64,000 nt of DNA, taken from the NCBI GenBank assembly GCA_963921825.1, contig OY997589.1, forward strand, positions 76,616,523 to 76,680,522. The letters are read 5' to 3'. Below the pieces are notes generated by a model. It was not told where the DNA came from. It searched no databases and was given only the letters and a program-made list of their open reading frames with translations. The position numbers and the translations under genes are program-made. The DNA is from Erodium maritimum. Lineage: Eukaryota > Streptophyta > Magnoliopsida > Geraniales > Geraniaceae. Shown here piece by piece: positions 44,366-57,900 of the stretch (position 1 is its first letter; each line of letters begins with the position of its first letter).

Positions 44366-46989
44366 ACTTATTTGTTTATCCTCCTCTTTGCATTTGCTTA
44401 CCATAAGCAACTAATCCCCCAATTTCTAGGGTTATAGGGGATTATAGTAGGGATTTCTATAATTTGAATACTTAAATTGTGAAGAATGTTGACTTGTATT
44501 ATGGTTTATGATTGATTTTGGATTAATTCTCTATCTCCTTTGTAGGCTTGGTAATTGATTTGAATTAGTATATAACACTTGAAAAATGAGGGTTCTAATT
44601 AGTCTAAAGTCAATCATAAGCTGCATTTAAATCTTAGCTAGAACTAGTGAGATTAATACAATTGCAATAGTCATAGATTTGTTTTATCGAAAGCTAGAAG
44701 TTATCAAAGAGCGTGTCGTTTTGGGTCTTCCTACATCCAGAGTCGAAAGAACTAGGTAGTTAGATTCCATTAGGGTCTGAATCATTCGAAAAAAAGTTAG
44801 GATTATAATTGATGTAACTCATTGCCTTGAAAATAGGTCAACATCGATGAACCCATTATTCTGGATTTCTCATCATTTGATTTAAGGAATCGAAAACTCT
44901 CAGTTTCGTTCTATATGTGTTATATTTTATTTTCATTAATTGTTATAAAAACTAGATTTTTACTGAAACAGCTTAGCAACACACTTTAAATAGTGAGTGT
45001 TTGCGTTATGCTCTCTTGGGCTCGATATTATGGAATTTATTTCCGGTTACTACTTAGCGACTGGTACAATTTTCTGTCTCGTATTTTGCGCTAAACCCGT
45101 AGGACGTCACCATTCCAGGGACAAACTAGTGGTGGATAGTCTCTACATGGATGACTACTCAACTGTAGCGCATATCATTCATCATCTGACTCGTCCTGAA
45201 AATGCATGTGACAAATGATCTGGTCCGTTTGAGGGGATAACAAGCATCTAGGGAAAACACCAGATAATGGGGGGAAAGGGTCGTCGGACTTGCACCAGCG
45301 TTAGTAGGGCGTGGTGTACATCCCCTTACACACCTCGGTGATTGATTTCCTACTCATTGTCTTTGGCGAGGATGATGCCCTAGACAAAGGAGGAGGGCCC
45401 TATCCCTTGGCCCGTACAGTTGCTTAGAGCATGCGAGAAGCTTCTCCTAGTTAGGCAGAAAATCTTGTGTTGCACCAGCTTCACTTTATCATGTGGCCTC
45501 TAAGGTTTAAGGCGATGGTACCGAGCTATGGCACGCGTGCTTCCAATACCGCGGATGTGCTAACAAGGTAGGAAGATCTTAGGTTATGATCTCAGTCCTC
45601 CGACCCATCGGGGCGGAAAGTTAAAGCTTGATCGTCTAAGAAAGTAGCCAGGTGGCCCTCATCATTCCTTCCATGTCAGGATCAGCAAGTATCGATGGAG
45701 ATGTCCTTCATCGGAAGTTCCCAACTTTGATTAGGAGAAAAGGTGTCTCTAATCCCACGTCATCCCTCTAGTGAGAGTGTCTCTATTGGGCATTGGGTTG
45801 GCATCCTCACATGGCAAGGTAGTTGACCGTGTATGGTGGCCAGGTTGAGCTCCCTAGTGATGGAGCCATCTTCATCCTGTCGAGAGCCAGGAATTATGCT
45901 TTTATACTTCCTCCCTATTGAAAGAGATGTACCAGGCCATGTTCAATTGTACCAGTTGTGGGTATGGTCGGTTAGGTCAGTGGTGAAAGGAGGGGTATAG
46001 GTGCGAGATCTTGAGGAGGAATCTCGGCGGACCCAAGGTACCCCGTGGCATTGGGTCGATACGTCTCGGCATGACAGATGGAGCACGAGGGCAGTGTTGG
46101 TTAGGTCAGATCAGCGTTGCCTAGGATGGCGAGCAGTTGGATCCTCGAGAAGGCCGACACAAAGGCTTGGCGGCAAAGCGACGGGAAGTGGACAAAGGGA
46201 GAGGATGTGTTGAACCCTAGAGGAACGATTATAAATTGTTTTCCTTTTTTTCTTATTGTGTTGTAATTCAAATGAATGATGAAATAGATTGGTTGGTATT
46301 TATAAATGATAACAATTATTTTTTTAATTAGGTTAAAACTATTAAATATTGATTATAAAGAGAATTTATTTTGTACCGTTTATAGCTGTTGGCAAAGTCA
46401 GTGGATATTTTTCTCCACGCCAACTGCCATGTGGCGCCACCTGATACGTCTATCGCGATTCATGACCCAATAGCTCTAATTGACAATAGTGAATCAAATT
46501 GATTGATTCATGAACTCAGTTCACTATTTAGCGAATTGAAACCGTAATACTTATTTGCGGCTTACACCCCAATTTATATACGATGTGAATGCTCTAATAG
46601 TCTTTATATATCATTAGACTGTTTTCATTGATGGGTCCCTCTTTTAGGGAGGGGTATCAATAATTTCTTTTTGTAATAACAAAAAAAGATATTTAAAAAT
46701 ATTAATATTACATAAAAATAACTAAAAAAAATTATTTGGTACAAATTGTAACACCAAGCTTTAATATGTTTTAAAAATATTATAAAATATTTTTATTGTT
46801 AATATAATAATAATAAAATCACTCATTGTACACGAACAAACTATTATTAAGCAGGCTCTTATAAGATTTGCCAACAAAGTCTCGATGATATTAGTGGTAG
46901 ACTATATTTTCCCAATGTTACAGTTGTGGAGGTTTCAACCAACTTGAAACTAAATACTTAAACTCGTAACATTTTCATATCACTACACA
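44366..46989. other. Unassigned 2.6 kb, possibly old LTR-retrotransposon sequence
   Basis: AT-rich at both ends; the middle (45.0-46.2 kb) is more GC-rich with no ORF over about 70 codons. CTCTTGGGCTCGATATTATG near 45.01 kb, followed by a short C/T-rich stretch, resembles the end of some gypsy (Athila/Tat-like) LTRs, but I found no partner LTR or primer site. From 46.25 kb onward it is AT-rich, with nothing recognised. Confidence 0.3.
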
Positions 46990-46999
46990 ATACAAAACA

Positions 47000-48730
47000 A
47001 GACCCTTCTTCTTCTTTGTCTAACTGTCGGCGACGCCATGGCTGCGGCCATGGTCGTCACCGGTGGTTCTCTGACCTTCTTCTCAACCTTCCCTTCCCCT
47101 TTTTTACTTTCCCCCTCTTTGTTTTCGGCTTTCGTCTTCCCCTTCTTCTCAGTTCGCGCAGCTTCTCACCTGAGCCCGTGGTAGCGTTTCTCCTTCAAGT
47201 CCGGTCTGTGGGAGGTGTTCGTGACTCTCTAATGGCGCGTTCGTCTCGGATCTGTTGGGTGGAAGGTTGTTGCCGTGTTCTGGTCCCCTTCGCCGTTTGG
47301 TAAGCTCTCTTCGGAGGTGCTGTCTTAGCCGGCCATTGCCTCTAGTTTCAGGGGTTACTTCCGTCCAGATCTGTTGGCTGGGTCTTCACTTCGGTGGTGT
47401 TTGTGCCTCAGGGCGCCGAGCTCTAGTTTCAGGGGCTACCTCCGTGTTCTCCCGACACGCTGTGTGCTGATGCTGTGGACATGGTGGCTTTTTTGTGTTC
47501 TTGTGGTGGCTTCAAAATGTATACGAAGGTTGAGTTTGGTTTCATGTTCATTATTGGGTTTCAATTCGAGTATGTGACGAGACAATTAGACAACAGTTGG
47601 GCAGATGAGTGAGTTTTTGCTTTCTTTATCAAAGGTGCATTAGTGTTGTTTGGCCGCCGTTCCTTGTGTTTCTTTCAAAGCCATTTGGTGCTGTGTGGCC
47701 CGGTGTCCCGTTTGGACAGTTCCGGGGAGTGAAGACACAGTTCCGGTGTGTGGTTCCAATCGTTCCCGATGCTCAGGGACCGCACTTTTCCGTCGTGGAG
47801 TTTGCAGCTGATACGAGGTCCTGGTTCTCGGTTTGGGTAAGAATGTGGGTAAGGAGCGTTTTCACTGGTCAATTTAGTGGTTCGTCTTCGTCATTTCCTT
47901 TCTTTTTCGTTGATTCACTTGTCTCATTTAGGAGTTCTCTGGCTCTTCTTCTCAATCGATAAAGATAAGAGGTCGGATTCGCTTAACTCTCCTATTGGAT
48001 CATCGGCATGTGTTGGTCGTCGGCGGATTAACTTGTTTGTCGAGTTAATTGAGCAGTGTGAGATTTGTGAGTCTCGTTTAAGTAGTAGAAATTTTTAGGT
48101 TTCGGGTCTTGATTCAGTGTTGAGGTGGGCATTCTCGAGCTCGACTAAGCCTCCCCTTTCCGATTTGCCGTTAATGGTTTAAGGGTCGGTAGAGTCAAAT
48201 CCTTCCGAGTCGATCCGTGGTGTAGGCCTTTATTGGGTTTTCTTATGAAGACTGAGCAGTGCTCGTTTGCGTCGCTTGTTTACTATTGATAGGCCTGATT
48301 CTCTCGGCATTCCCAAGGTCGTGGTTTCGCTGCTGGGCGATCTTGCTTTTTTGATTATTAGTGCTTCATGTTGGTAATATTTGGGTTTTAGACCTTCTTT
48401 TTTGATCTTCAAGTTTGTAATATTTGGTAGTTAGGCCTTAAATTGTCGCTCCTATCCTTGGCTTGTTTCTTACATTTTCGTGCCGGTTCCTTTCTTTTTT
48501 TCTAGGTTGAGGTGTCTTTGGACATGCTCCTGGTTGTATTTAGAGCGCCATGAGTGGTAGACTCCTGGTAGTTGCATCTTTGTGTTTGTACCCTTCATTT
48601 CTTTTTTCTGTACACCGTTATAGTCGGTTGCGTTCTTCTTTGGGTTTTTGGGTATGTAGTTGGTCTTTCCTGTACTCCTCTTTTACCTTGGGAGAGGTTT
48701 TATTTAAATTTTCTTTGCCGATAAAAAAAT
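47000..48730 (+). mobile_element. Non-autonomous LINE-type retroelement, family 2 copy 1
   Basis: The duplication ATACAAAACA at 46990-46999 and 48731-48740 is exact, and the insert ends GCCGATAAAAAAAT. This gives a 1.73-kb + strand element. It opens with a GC-rich leader (CCATGGCTGCGGCCATGG, then GTCGTCACCGGTGG) matched by the start of the element at 49408-50910 on the other strand. The rest is T- and G-rich without a usable ORF. No RT or endonuclease. Confidence 0.8.
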
Positions 48731-48740
48731 ATACAAAACA

Positions 48741-49390
48741 TTTAACAATTATATTTTTCAAATTAAAAGTAAACAAAAATGAAAACAAAATTTGACTCTA
48801 TGAATACACAGATGACAAGTAAGATCTATACACACACATCATGTGAAGTTGCGAACAACCAAAAATGAACTTCCCAGAGCCTTCAGTCTTTACAAACCTG
48901 GAGCTGATGTATGTAGTGTTAAGTTAGACACTTTTATTCTAGAGGAAACTTCATGTCAACTCATTGTATTAAGGTCAAACATCAAATCATATCAAATATT
49001 TATGAAAAATATCAGATGGTAACAGAGTTACTAATTAATTGTCAAAATGTATCAAAATATGTCAAGCATGACTGACGCTGTGAAATACTAGTCACATGCT
49101 TGTCACGTGCTCTAAAAATTTCTTAAAATGGAAACTTCAACTTTTCGTTTATTCTCAAATCATAACGTATACTTTTCGTTTATTCTTAAATCATAACGTA
49201 AACTTTTTCGTTTATTCTCAAATCATAACTCTGAACTATCAAATTTTTCTAGTTACTCACTAAACGACCGTTAAACTTTTAGACTGAAAATACCAAAGTT
49301 GCGGTCAACGTTACCACATGTCAATTTACGTTTGCTTGGATAGAATTTAGTAATAAACGAAAAGTGAAAGTTAGGATATGAAGTAACCCC
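48741..49390. other. AT-rich spacer
   Basis: No gene was found. It contains a three-copy 31-33 bp tandem repeat (49144-49235), whose CTTTTCGTTTATT core also appears inverted near 49350. Confidence 0.55.
49144..49235. repeat. Tandem repeat, period 31-33 bp, three copies
   Basis: Each copy reads CTTTTCGTTTATTCTCAAAT followed by CATAACGTA-like bases, with one or two changes per copy. Confidence 0.8.
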
Positions 49391-49407
49391 TTTTGTCATC
49401 AGACATT

Positions 49408-50910
49408 TTTTTTTTATCAGCAGATTTTTTTTTATAAAAACCAACGACTTCAAAGTGAGGTCGGAGGTCAAAGGCAAAGCCCTCAGTACAATTACAACGA
49501 ACTGAGCATTCCACATGAATCTCAAACAAACGATCAAACAACAAGGCAGGGTCTAACAAATGCCTATACCCAGATTTTCTGGACTTGAAGTAAACAAAGG
49601 ATGAAATAGAAACAACAAACAGAAGAAACTTAAACAGGAACAAATATGGTCTCGCACCTGATTTAACCAACATTAAGCACACCTAACTATACTAAAACTT
49701 AAAAAACAGACACAGGCCAAAGGCTCAGACAAACAGAAAGAGAAAACCAAAACAGCCCGAAGGCCCAACAACTCACTCGGGAACAACTCTAATGTAGAGT
49801 TGCGCACTGCGTCACCGGTCAGAAATAGCCAACAAGGAGTCAGCCACCAAGTCACACCATCAGGAAAGATCGCCGCAGCTACCACGCCGGAACAACCCCA
49901 TCGCCGCAGCTACCACTCTGGAACCAACAACCCCACGATGCACCTCGAAGCCCCCAAACCCAAACCTCTACCCTCATATCCCCACACCAGTACCAGAAAG
50001 GGTAACCCGACGGTGGGAGGTATCAGACGCCGACTCAAGACCAAATGGAACAGATACCCCAACGACCCAAACACAACCAAAAGAGTCCCCTTCACAGCCT
50101 AACCAATACTAGCTTCAAACATGCCCTATGGGCTAAAACAACCCATTACAGTCCCTACCGCCGTGATCCCCGAGCAACACCACCGAAGTCGGGAAGGGAA
50201 GACTAGCTAAAAAGGAACTGAAGAAAACAAACCTGGAAGTGTTAGGGAGAAGGGCTCTGTAGACTCAGCCTTGTAGTGTAATATCGGCCATCTCTCCGAT
50301 CTCAAAGCTCGAAATCCCGACGGTGGCCAACACCAACCAGTCGACCCACTGGGGAGAGAAAACTCCAAATCCTCTCAAAGAAGATAAGTCGCGAGGAGGC
50401 AGACCCGAATTGGTGACCAGAAAACGTTCTCCTCCTTTCAGATCTATACATGTCTCTCAGATCCCGGTCAGTTACCGAGATCCCGTCGACGGCCAACACC
50501 AATCGGACGACCTCAAAGGTAAGGGACAGCTCCAAGTCCTCGTGAAGAGAAACAAGTCGCCAGGGTTGGATCTGACAAAGGAAGAGCACAGAAGGAAGAA
50601 GGAAGAGATGAGTGGCCAAACGGACCAGGCCAAAAGACCAGCCCCAAATCTCACCGGACCCCGGAGGATAATAGATCTGAAGGAACACAGGAGCCAAGTC
50701 GGAGAAAAAAGGAAAAAGAAGAGGAGGAGGGAGGAAACGAGAGAAGGAGGAGAGAAAAAAAGGGGAGGAAGGAAGGGCTACCACTGACGATAACCATGGC
50801 CAGTGGCGACGAAGCAAAGGCGAGGAAGAAAGGTTGAGCGGCTAGGGCTTGGGGCGTGTAGAGAGAGGTGAGAAACTCTCTCTCTACCCTCAGACTCGAT
50901 GCTCAATTTT
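49408..50910 (-). mobile_element. Non-autonomous LINE-type retroelement, family 2 copy 2
   Basis: The duplication TTTTGTCATCAGACATT (17 bp) is exact at 49391-49407 and 50911-50927. The insert starts with T-runs (49408-49440), so it reads on the - strand and is 1.50 kb. Its 5' end has GCCATGGTTATCGTCAGTGG, parallel to the start of the element at 47000. A 171-codon - strand frame (50817-50302) rich in Pro, Ser and Leu has no recognised domain. The GC-rich, Lys/Arg-rich frame on the opposite strand is a shadow. Confidence 0.85.
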
Positions 50911-50927
50911 TTTTGTCATCAGACATT

Positions 50928-51124
50928 GAAGTTCAAAATTTACCAGAGAACCAAATCAAGTAAAATCTCAAGTTTAAGTTGATAGACTTTTAAAACATAT
51001 ATATTAAGACTCGTCAAGCTCCCGTGAAATGACAGAAAAAAATGATTTAAAAAAAATCATGTACCCTTAATTAAAAATTCAATTTGATAACATTATTATA
51101 AAACTCTTATAAGTCGCATACAGC
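50928..51124. other. AT-rich spacer
   Basis: No feature was seen. Confidence 0.5.
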
Positions 51125-52735
51125 GACGGCTAGGGTTTGCGCTGCCGCTGACATTGTGAGTTCATTTTGATCGTAGCGGATCATGGCTTTGATTGTGTGG
51201 CTAGATCATATGATCCAGTTTTTTCTTTTTCTGGTTTTGACTACATCGTGGAGTTGGGGTATTGCAGCGGAGCAGATGCATTTCCATTGGTCACTGGTTT
51301 TGATCGGCGACGGGAATAATGATGGCTGGGGGAAAGGTGTTGGGTCCCCTGATGATGATGGGTGTTGCGGCACCAGCCTCGCCATGTCGACGGGGAAGAG
51401 AGGTCGAGATCTGGCCTTCGGTGGCCGCAACGGACCGGAGGCGGAGAACCGATCATCGCTGTGGACGGCGGCGGTGGAATTTTTCACCACCTCTGTGTAT
51501 GTGAGAGATGGAGAGAGCGTCCGACCGTGTGGTTCCCCGCATCCCATCGACTCGATTTTCTCCATGTTCTGCATCGCCGCTTGGGACGTGGAGGTTCTCG
51601 CCGGATCTCTCGGAGGAGGAGTCGTGGGTCTCGTCTCAGAGGTCCTGCCGGCACAGAGGATCGGGGAGGAAGGCCGGGCGCCATTGGGGACGGGTCGTTC
51701 CCAGGCGGCGTCGCGGGGCGTGGTACGACGTATGCAGGACTCGGAGTCTGTGGTGTATGAGCCCGACAGACGACGGGAGAAGGCGGGGGCGTTGCAGGGG
51801 AAAGAGGAACGGGAGGCTAGGGTTCCAAGCATACTGGCTTGGGCCGTGACAAAGTCCGGTGGTCGGCAGGAGAAGATGGTGACGCTAGTGAAGACGCCGG
51901 CGGTGGCTAGAGTTCCGGGAGAAAGGTTGTCGGCGCTGCAGGCAAGGGAATCTAGGGTTCGGTGGTCTTAGGCCGAGATGGGCTTCGGTTACGGGCCGGT
52001 CCGGGCTTGCCGGGATGGGTCGGCCCTAGTCCGGCCTGAGGAGGAAACTGGTTGGGGTGGCCTAGGTCGTGTCGGGTTGGACCGGGTCGGGTCTAGGTTC
52101 GGGCTGGGGCAGCTCTTCGTGGGTCGGCCTATCTGAGGCTTTTACACAAGCCGGGAAGGATTCCGAGTCTGTTTTGGCACGAATTTTGAGGAGTTCTTGG
52201 AATTTTGAGGATTCCGAGTCTATTCTGGGTTCGAATTTTGAGCAGCGGCGGGGGGCATCAGGCACCCTCGCCTCGCGGAATGATTCCAACAGGGTCTAGT
52301 GAGGGGTCGGTCGACATCACCGCCTCCCTAGATGTAAGGTGGCAACGGTTCCACTAACTGTCGATAAGGTTCTCCCCTACCAGTTCGGGGTCAGCACTCC
52401 CGCGTTTAGGAGCCCTACAAATATCAGTCAAGGGAGGACGACGCACGCTGACTCTCCGGGGGAGATATCGGTCCACCACAACACTCTCTTCACTTGGTCT
52501 GCTCGATCAGTGTTTTATGGTTAACGTATGATGTATCGGTGTCTTCGGATGCTACCGCAGTTCCCCCCCTCCGACCGCCCTTATGCCTAGAGCAACAATT
52601 AATTTTAGTCGTTGTTTTTCAATATTGTTATAGTATTTGGTTGTAGGGTGAAAGCAGTTTTGCGATCACCTGAACGTTTTAATTAATAATATTTCCATTC
52701 CTTCTATATTTCATTGATGTACTGAAATTGACGGT
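51125..52735 (+). mobile_element. Non-autonomous LINE-type element, copy B of the shared-tail family
   Basis: The 3' part matches the tail of copy C on the other strand: AGTCAAGGGAGGACGACGCA, GCTGACTC.CCGGGGGAGAT, GTATCGGT and GGATGCTACCGCAG. It also shares CCTCGCCTCGCGGAATGA with copy D. The 5' part (51183-51971) is open for 262 codons on the + and includes EREARVP, which also occurs in copy A, but there is no recognised domain, RT or endonuclease. Ends are approximate; no duplication was identified. Confidence 0.6.
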
Positions 52736-53339
52736 GGAAACGTTATTGTTAGAGCACCCACATCAGTGGGGAAGGGGATCACGAACCCTGGGGCTGAACC
52801 CTCTGCTGACTTGGCAGGGTTCATCCCCCTGCCCCCAAAAATTTGTGTGCTGCACATCAGAGGAGCTTGTATTGGGGGCTTGATTTTCAGAAATGTTGAC
52901 TGTGTAATTAATTAAACTTTTAACTGAATTTCTTAACGTTATTTTTAAATCATCAACTACTAAATAAAATAGAAATAAAATTCATAAATAGAAATAAAAT
53001 TTCATTAATAAAAATAAAAAATTAAAAAACACATAACTTTAAAAAAATACATAAAACTAAAAAAAATACATAATTAGGCATCCCCGTTAATGTGGTCGAT
53101 TTGTTTCTGAAGTTTTTAAATTTGACCCATCCATACCTCCATCATTTCCAAAATTAAAAAAAGATTAATTAAATAAAAAAAATACATAATTCAAATTGAC
53201 AAATAGTTTGGTCGATATAAGCTTCTACAGTGATGAATTCTTTGATGGCCGTTACTATTCCTGATAATAACGTTTGACAGTTACTATTCTTGATAACAAC
53301 GTTTGAGCCTCGTCGTCGGATATTTTTTATCGCAAAAAA

Positions 53340-53682
53340 AATGATTTTTAAAATAAACTGATTAATTACCTAATTACATATATACAATTATAAAATGATT
53401 ATTATAATCACCATATATTAATCACCTAATTACCTAATTAACATATATTTAATTATCTAATTACATATATACAATTATAAAATGATTATTATAATTACCA
53501 TTTATTAATCACCTAATTACCTAATTAACATATATTAAATTATCTAGTTACATATACAATTATAAAATGATTATTATAATTATCATTTATTAATCACTTA
53601 ATTAACATATATTTAATTACCTAATTACCATTAATACTAATTACCTAATTAATACTAATTACCTAACTAATACTAATTGTTT
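53340..53682. repeat. AT-rich tandem/interspersed repeat
   Basis: CTAATTACATATATACAATT and ATAAAATGATTATTATAAT recur three times with a period of about 110-115 bp, then break into CTAATTAATACTAATTAC units. The same units resume after the insertion at 59335-59440. Confidence 0.75.
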
Positions 53683-54139
53683 TTTTAGAAGAACATGTAC
53701 TATTATTATTGGAAAAAGAAATAGGATGATGAACACATAACTGTGCCCACCGTACAATAAAGAAACCAACTACCGAATATAAAGCAATAACATAAATATA
53801 AAAGTTGTTCGATGTATAGGGGCGGTTGAAGGGGGAATCTGCGGTAGCATCCAGGCAATCCCTGAATACCGATACAACATACTTCTACTAAATGGCACTG
53901 GGCGAGCAAGCCGAGTGAAAGGGGAATACTGGTGGACCGCCATCTCCCCCGGTGAGTCAGCGTGCGTCGTCCTCCCTTGACTGATAATGTTAGGGGTCCT
54001 GAACGCGGGATTGCTGACACCGGACTGGTAGGGGAGACAGATATCGATTGTCGATGGTACCCTCGCCATCTATTCGCCAGGCCACCTCGGCCACCGCCTT
54101 CCTGGGCCACCTCGGACTCATTCCTAGAGACGGGGGTGC

Positions 54140-54168
54140 TTGTCCCCCCCCCCCCCCCCCCCCCCCCC
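54140..54168. repeat. Run of about 26 C
   Basis: An unbroken C homopolymer lies within the broken ORF1, where it would code poly-Gly on the - strand. Its exact length may be a sequencing estimate. Confidence 0.8.
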
Positions 54169-54908
54169 GCCGCTGCTACCTGTGATCCCCCATCGGACGC
54201 CGTCGATCCCTCTGACTCTTTTGGCTCCTCCTCTCTGTCCAGTCGTTTCTTTCCAGACAGTGTCGGCCCCACCTCCTTAGCCAGCCACTCTGAGGGAATT
54301 TCCTCTGTCCCTGTCTCATATGACGGCTCCCGCCCAAATCGTGGCGTTTTCCGAGTAGGTGTGCCTGGGCCCCGATTACTTCCCTTGCCCCTACCTCCAA
54401 TATAGCTCTAGTTCGTCCCTGACACCGTCTTCCCGTGTTTCGCCTTCTCCAGGGCAGATCTCGGGTCTCCAGGGGCTCGCAGAGAATGGCCCTTGATTCC
54501 CCCCGCCACCGGACATGACGGGAACAGATGTCCCGCGCAGCTACACCCATAGCAGTGATCTGGTAAGTGGTCGTACGAGACTTGAAGAAGAGTACGTACA
54601 TGCGATTCCGATAACCGGAACCATATTTGACTCTGCAAGGGGATGCGTATATCAGCTCAGATCCTAATCCTCATAAAGTCACCCCAACAGTACCCCTTGT
54701 TGTCCACATCAACCGCCAGAAATACCCCCAAACCATTCCCCAGGCGGAATCCCACCTCCTTATTCCAAGCCCCCACAGGGAGGTTGGAGACTCGAGCCCA
54801 CACCGAGAAATGATGAAAGCTAAGATCTCCCACCTGCATATGAGCCCTAAGGTCCGTGAAAAGCACCAGAGATTCCTAGAACGCCCACGGCTCTCCAGCC
54901 AATACCCT

Positions 54909-57900
54909 TGTCACGCCCCAAATCCGGTCTTGGCCAGACTCGAGACGTGACCTGAAACAAACGAGGTAAAAGTAGTACAATAGAAATAAATTCTTTTAAA
55001 GCTGAGAACGAGTCTCAAGTATTCCGCAATAATTCAATCTAAACTTCAAATATAGTGACAAAACTTGATAAGTGACAAAGGTAAATAAAGATCAACAATG
55101 TGGGCCAACACATCTCTAATACAACTCTCAAGACATCCGGAAGCCCCGAGCCTCGAATTTCCCAGATCCCAAGCACACCTGTACACACGATAAATAAAGA
55201 AATAGGGATGAGCTTACGCTCAGTAGGGAAAATCGTAAATAACTTTAGTCTCCGAATTTAATAGTAAAGCTGCTTTAAATCAACGTCACAAAAGTATTTA
55301 AAACCCTTAGACCAAAAGGTATAATGAACGAATAAGAAGCAACAATAACAATAACGCATTCTCGAGGATAACGATGAGCTCTCAAAGAATAAACAGAGAA
55401 CGTTAGACTAACATAGAAAATTGACACAACAGGAACGAGTAAATTCTATAAATCAATGAAATGTTATAGGATCCGGATGATGAAATAGTATCGTTTTTTC
55501 CAAGATAACAGTAACTTAAAAGAAGTTCATAATAAATACTTTAACGGATCAATAAGAGTAAAATGGGAGTATTTAATCTCATGCCAACCACTCGCTTTCT
55601 CAAGCCTCTGATCCATAGATAGATTCTGGGATCACCTCGGTTCCCATAATTCCGATCCACCAGAGTATCCATGTCATATCAGATTTTCCCTCGGTGCAGA
55701 GGAGACGCATAACGTCACAAAGACGTATAACGTCGCGAATACCAAAAAAATCCTTAGGAGGACGCATATCATCGGTATTCTCGGAAACGTATCCAAAGAA
55801 CCATATGTCCTAGGGAACCAAGGTAGTGTTCCCGTAGGACGCATACACTTGGGTGAACCCATAGTAACCATCTCTCACGAAGTAATCCATCCAACTGCCC
55901 CGTAGATCCAATAATCAATGCCTTCCGGCTCCAATCATTCCCGTAAACCATTCCCACACCGGACTCCTCAACAGTGTGGGTACCATTAATCATTTCTCTT
56001 CCTACACCGGACTCCTCAACAGTGTAGGTACCATCGCGTATCCACAATAATCATTATCTCACCCTACACCGGACTCCTCAACGGTGTAGGTCCAATAACC
56101 AAAGCCTCGTAGGGTAAACCATTATCTGCACCGGAATCCTCCACAGTGTATATCCAATAACCAATGCCCCGTAGGGTAAGCCGCTCCCCACACCGGAATC
56201 CTCAACGGTGTGGGTACCATACCAAATCACCCTTAATCCTTCTCGTAAACTATCCCCGCACCGGAATCCTCAACGGTGTGGGTACACTAACCAGTATCCC
56301 GCAAAATCTATCAGACAAAGCCCCGCAGGGTCCACAATCAATCATAGAAATGCACACGTTCATCAATACACACCACACGGGATTCATACCCATAATTACA
56401 CTTACCATCACTTACCACTTGCTCTCCACCGGTCAATCGATCACCTGATCGTGCCTCCTTGGCACAACCAGTCATACTCGATCAACCATTCAATCAACAA
56501 TTATATCAACACAATCGTTCAACCAATCAAGCAAACATTCAACTAATCAACAGTAAAGTAAACTAGTTCCATTAGACTCTTGATTTCCTACTAACAAACA
56601 ACCAAGCATGTGAACCTAGCACACAACTAATCTGAGAGCTCTTCACAGCCTCTCTACCAGTAAATCAATTTCCCAAGTATTGAAAGCACACTTCACTAAT
56701 TGTCATCATCCTAAGCATGCATACTAGACTCATCCATTTATTAGTAATTGAAATACGATTATTCTAGTTATTCGCATCCTATAGGCAATTCTAGGACCTT
56801 TCTGATTTTATTATCCTAATCATGCATACTAAGCGTTAATTAAGACTTTCCCTACCTTGCGGTCTTCCTCTAATAAACTCTGATGAAAACTCGAGTGGTC
56901 ACAACTCCGTTCTTCACACGGGTTCCGGCGTGATCTTCATTCTTCTAGCTCGGTTCCAAGCCCTTGATCTCGGGCGAAGTCCCGTCTAGATTTGACACAT
57001 AAAAGGTCCAAGTCAAAACCAGTAATTGTCCAAAGTTCCATCGAGTTATCCGAAAACCTCTTTTAATTATCCAATTAAAACCAATTAATTTGAATTAATC
57101 AATTAAATAAAAACTGATTTTAAAATGGTTTTATTTACTGCCGGGTTGACCCGGATCCGACCCGGACCCAGCCCAGACCCGGCCTGACCCAGATCCAGTC
57201 GAACCGGGCCTGTCCTAAGGCCCAAGACCCGCTTTTCCATTCCTGGGCCAAGGCCCATCCTCACCTTAACTCTGGCCCAACCCGCTTCACTGTACGAGCT
57301 CGGCAAGAAGGCGGCGAGGGTTTCGCCTCCGACCACCGGCGACGGCGGCAACGACGACAGGAAGCTCGGAGGGGCGGCCGGCGACGCTCGAAAGTGACGG
57401 CGGAGCGTCAGTCTGCCCAGAACGCCGACGGTGGTCGCCGTGGTGCGACCGGAGGCCAATCTCGTCACAGATCTGGCGAGAGGGGTTCGCCGGCGTCGTT
57501 CCTGTTGAGGTCGCCCGTGCCAGTGTCGCAGCGAGCTTCTGGTGGTGTAGCCGTGGGTTTGAATGAGCGGGGGAGAGGGGACACGAACCCGAGGTGTACT
57601 CTCTGACGCCGGCGAGCTCGAATCGTAGCCGGACGAGGAGAGACAGGTGGTCTCCGACGGTTTGGAGCTCGGGCTTTTCTCCTCCAGCAGCGGGGTCGGA
57701 CGAGCAGGAGTGGGGAAGGCGGGGGATTTGTCGATGAGAAGGAGGGAGGTGAGATCTGGATGAGTAACTTCGAGAGAGAGGATCGAAGGAGAGAGAGGCA
57801 TAAACTGTTCTGTCTCGGTGTGCGTGCGCGGCTTGAAGAAGGAGAAGCACATTACCAAATTAGGGTTGGGCTTCATTGCCCTTGGCCCTGAGTCGCGCGA

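Noticed and set aside
45061-45218. Short frame MDDYSTVAHIIHHL as a gene
   Set aside because: Only about 25 codons after its ATG, no domain and no splice context; left as unassigned.
50323-50787. 154-codon Lys/Arg-rich + strand frame
   Set aside because: Opposite strand of a non-autonomous retroelement fixed by duplications and poly(T); purine-rich leader, not a gene.
51206-51832. 208-codon - strand frame
   Set aside because: Mirror of the + strand frame in shared-tail copy B, and neither has a recognised domain.
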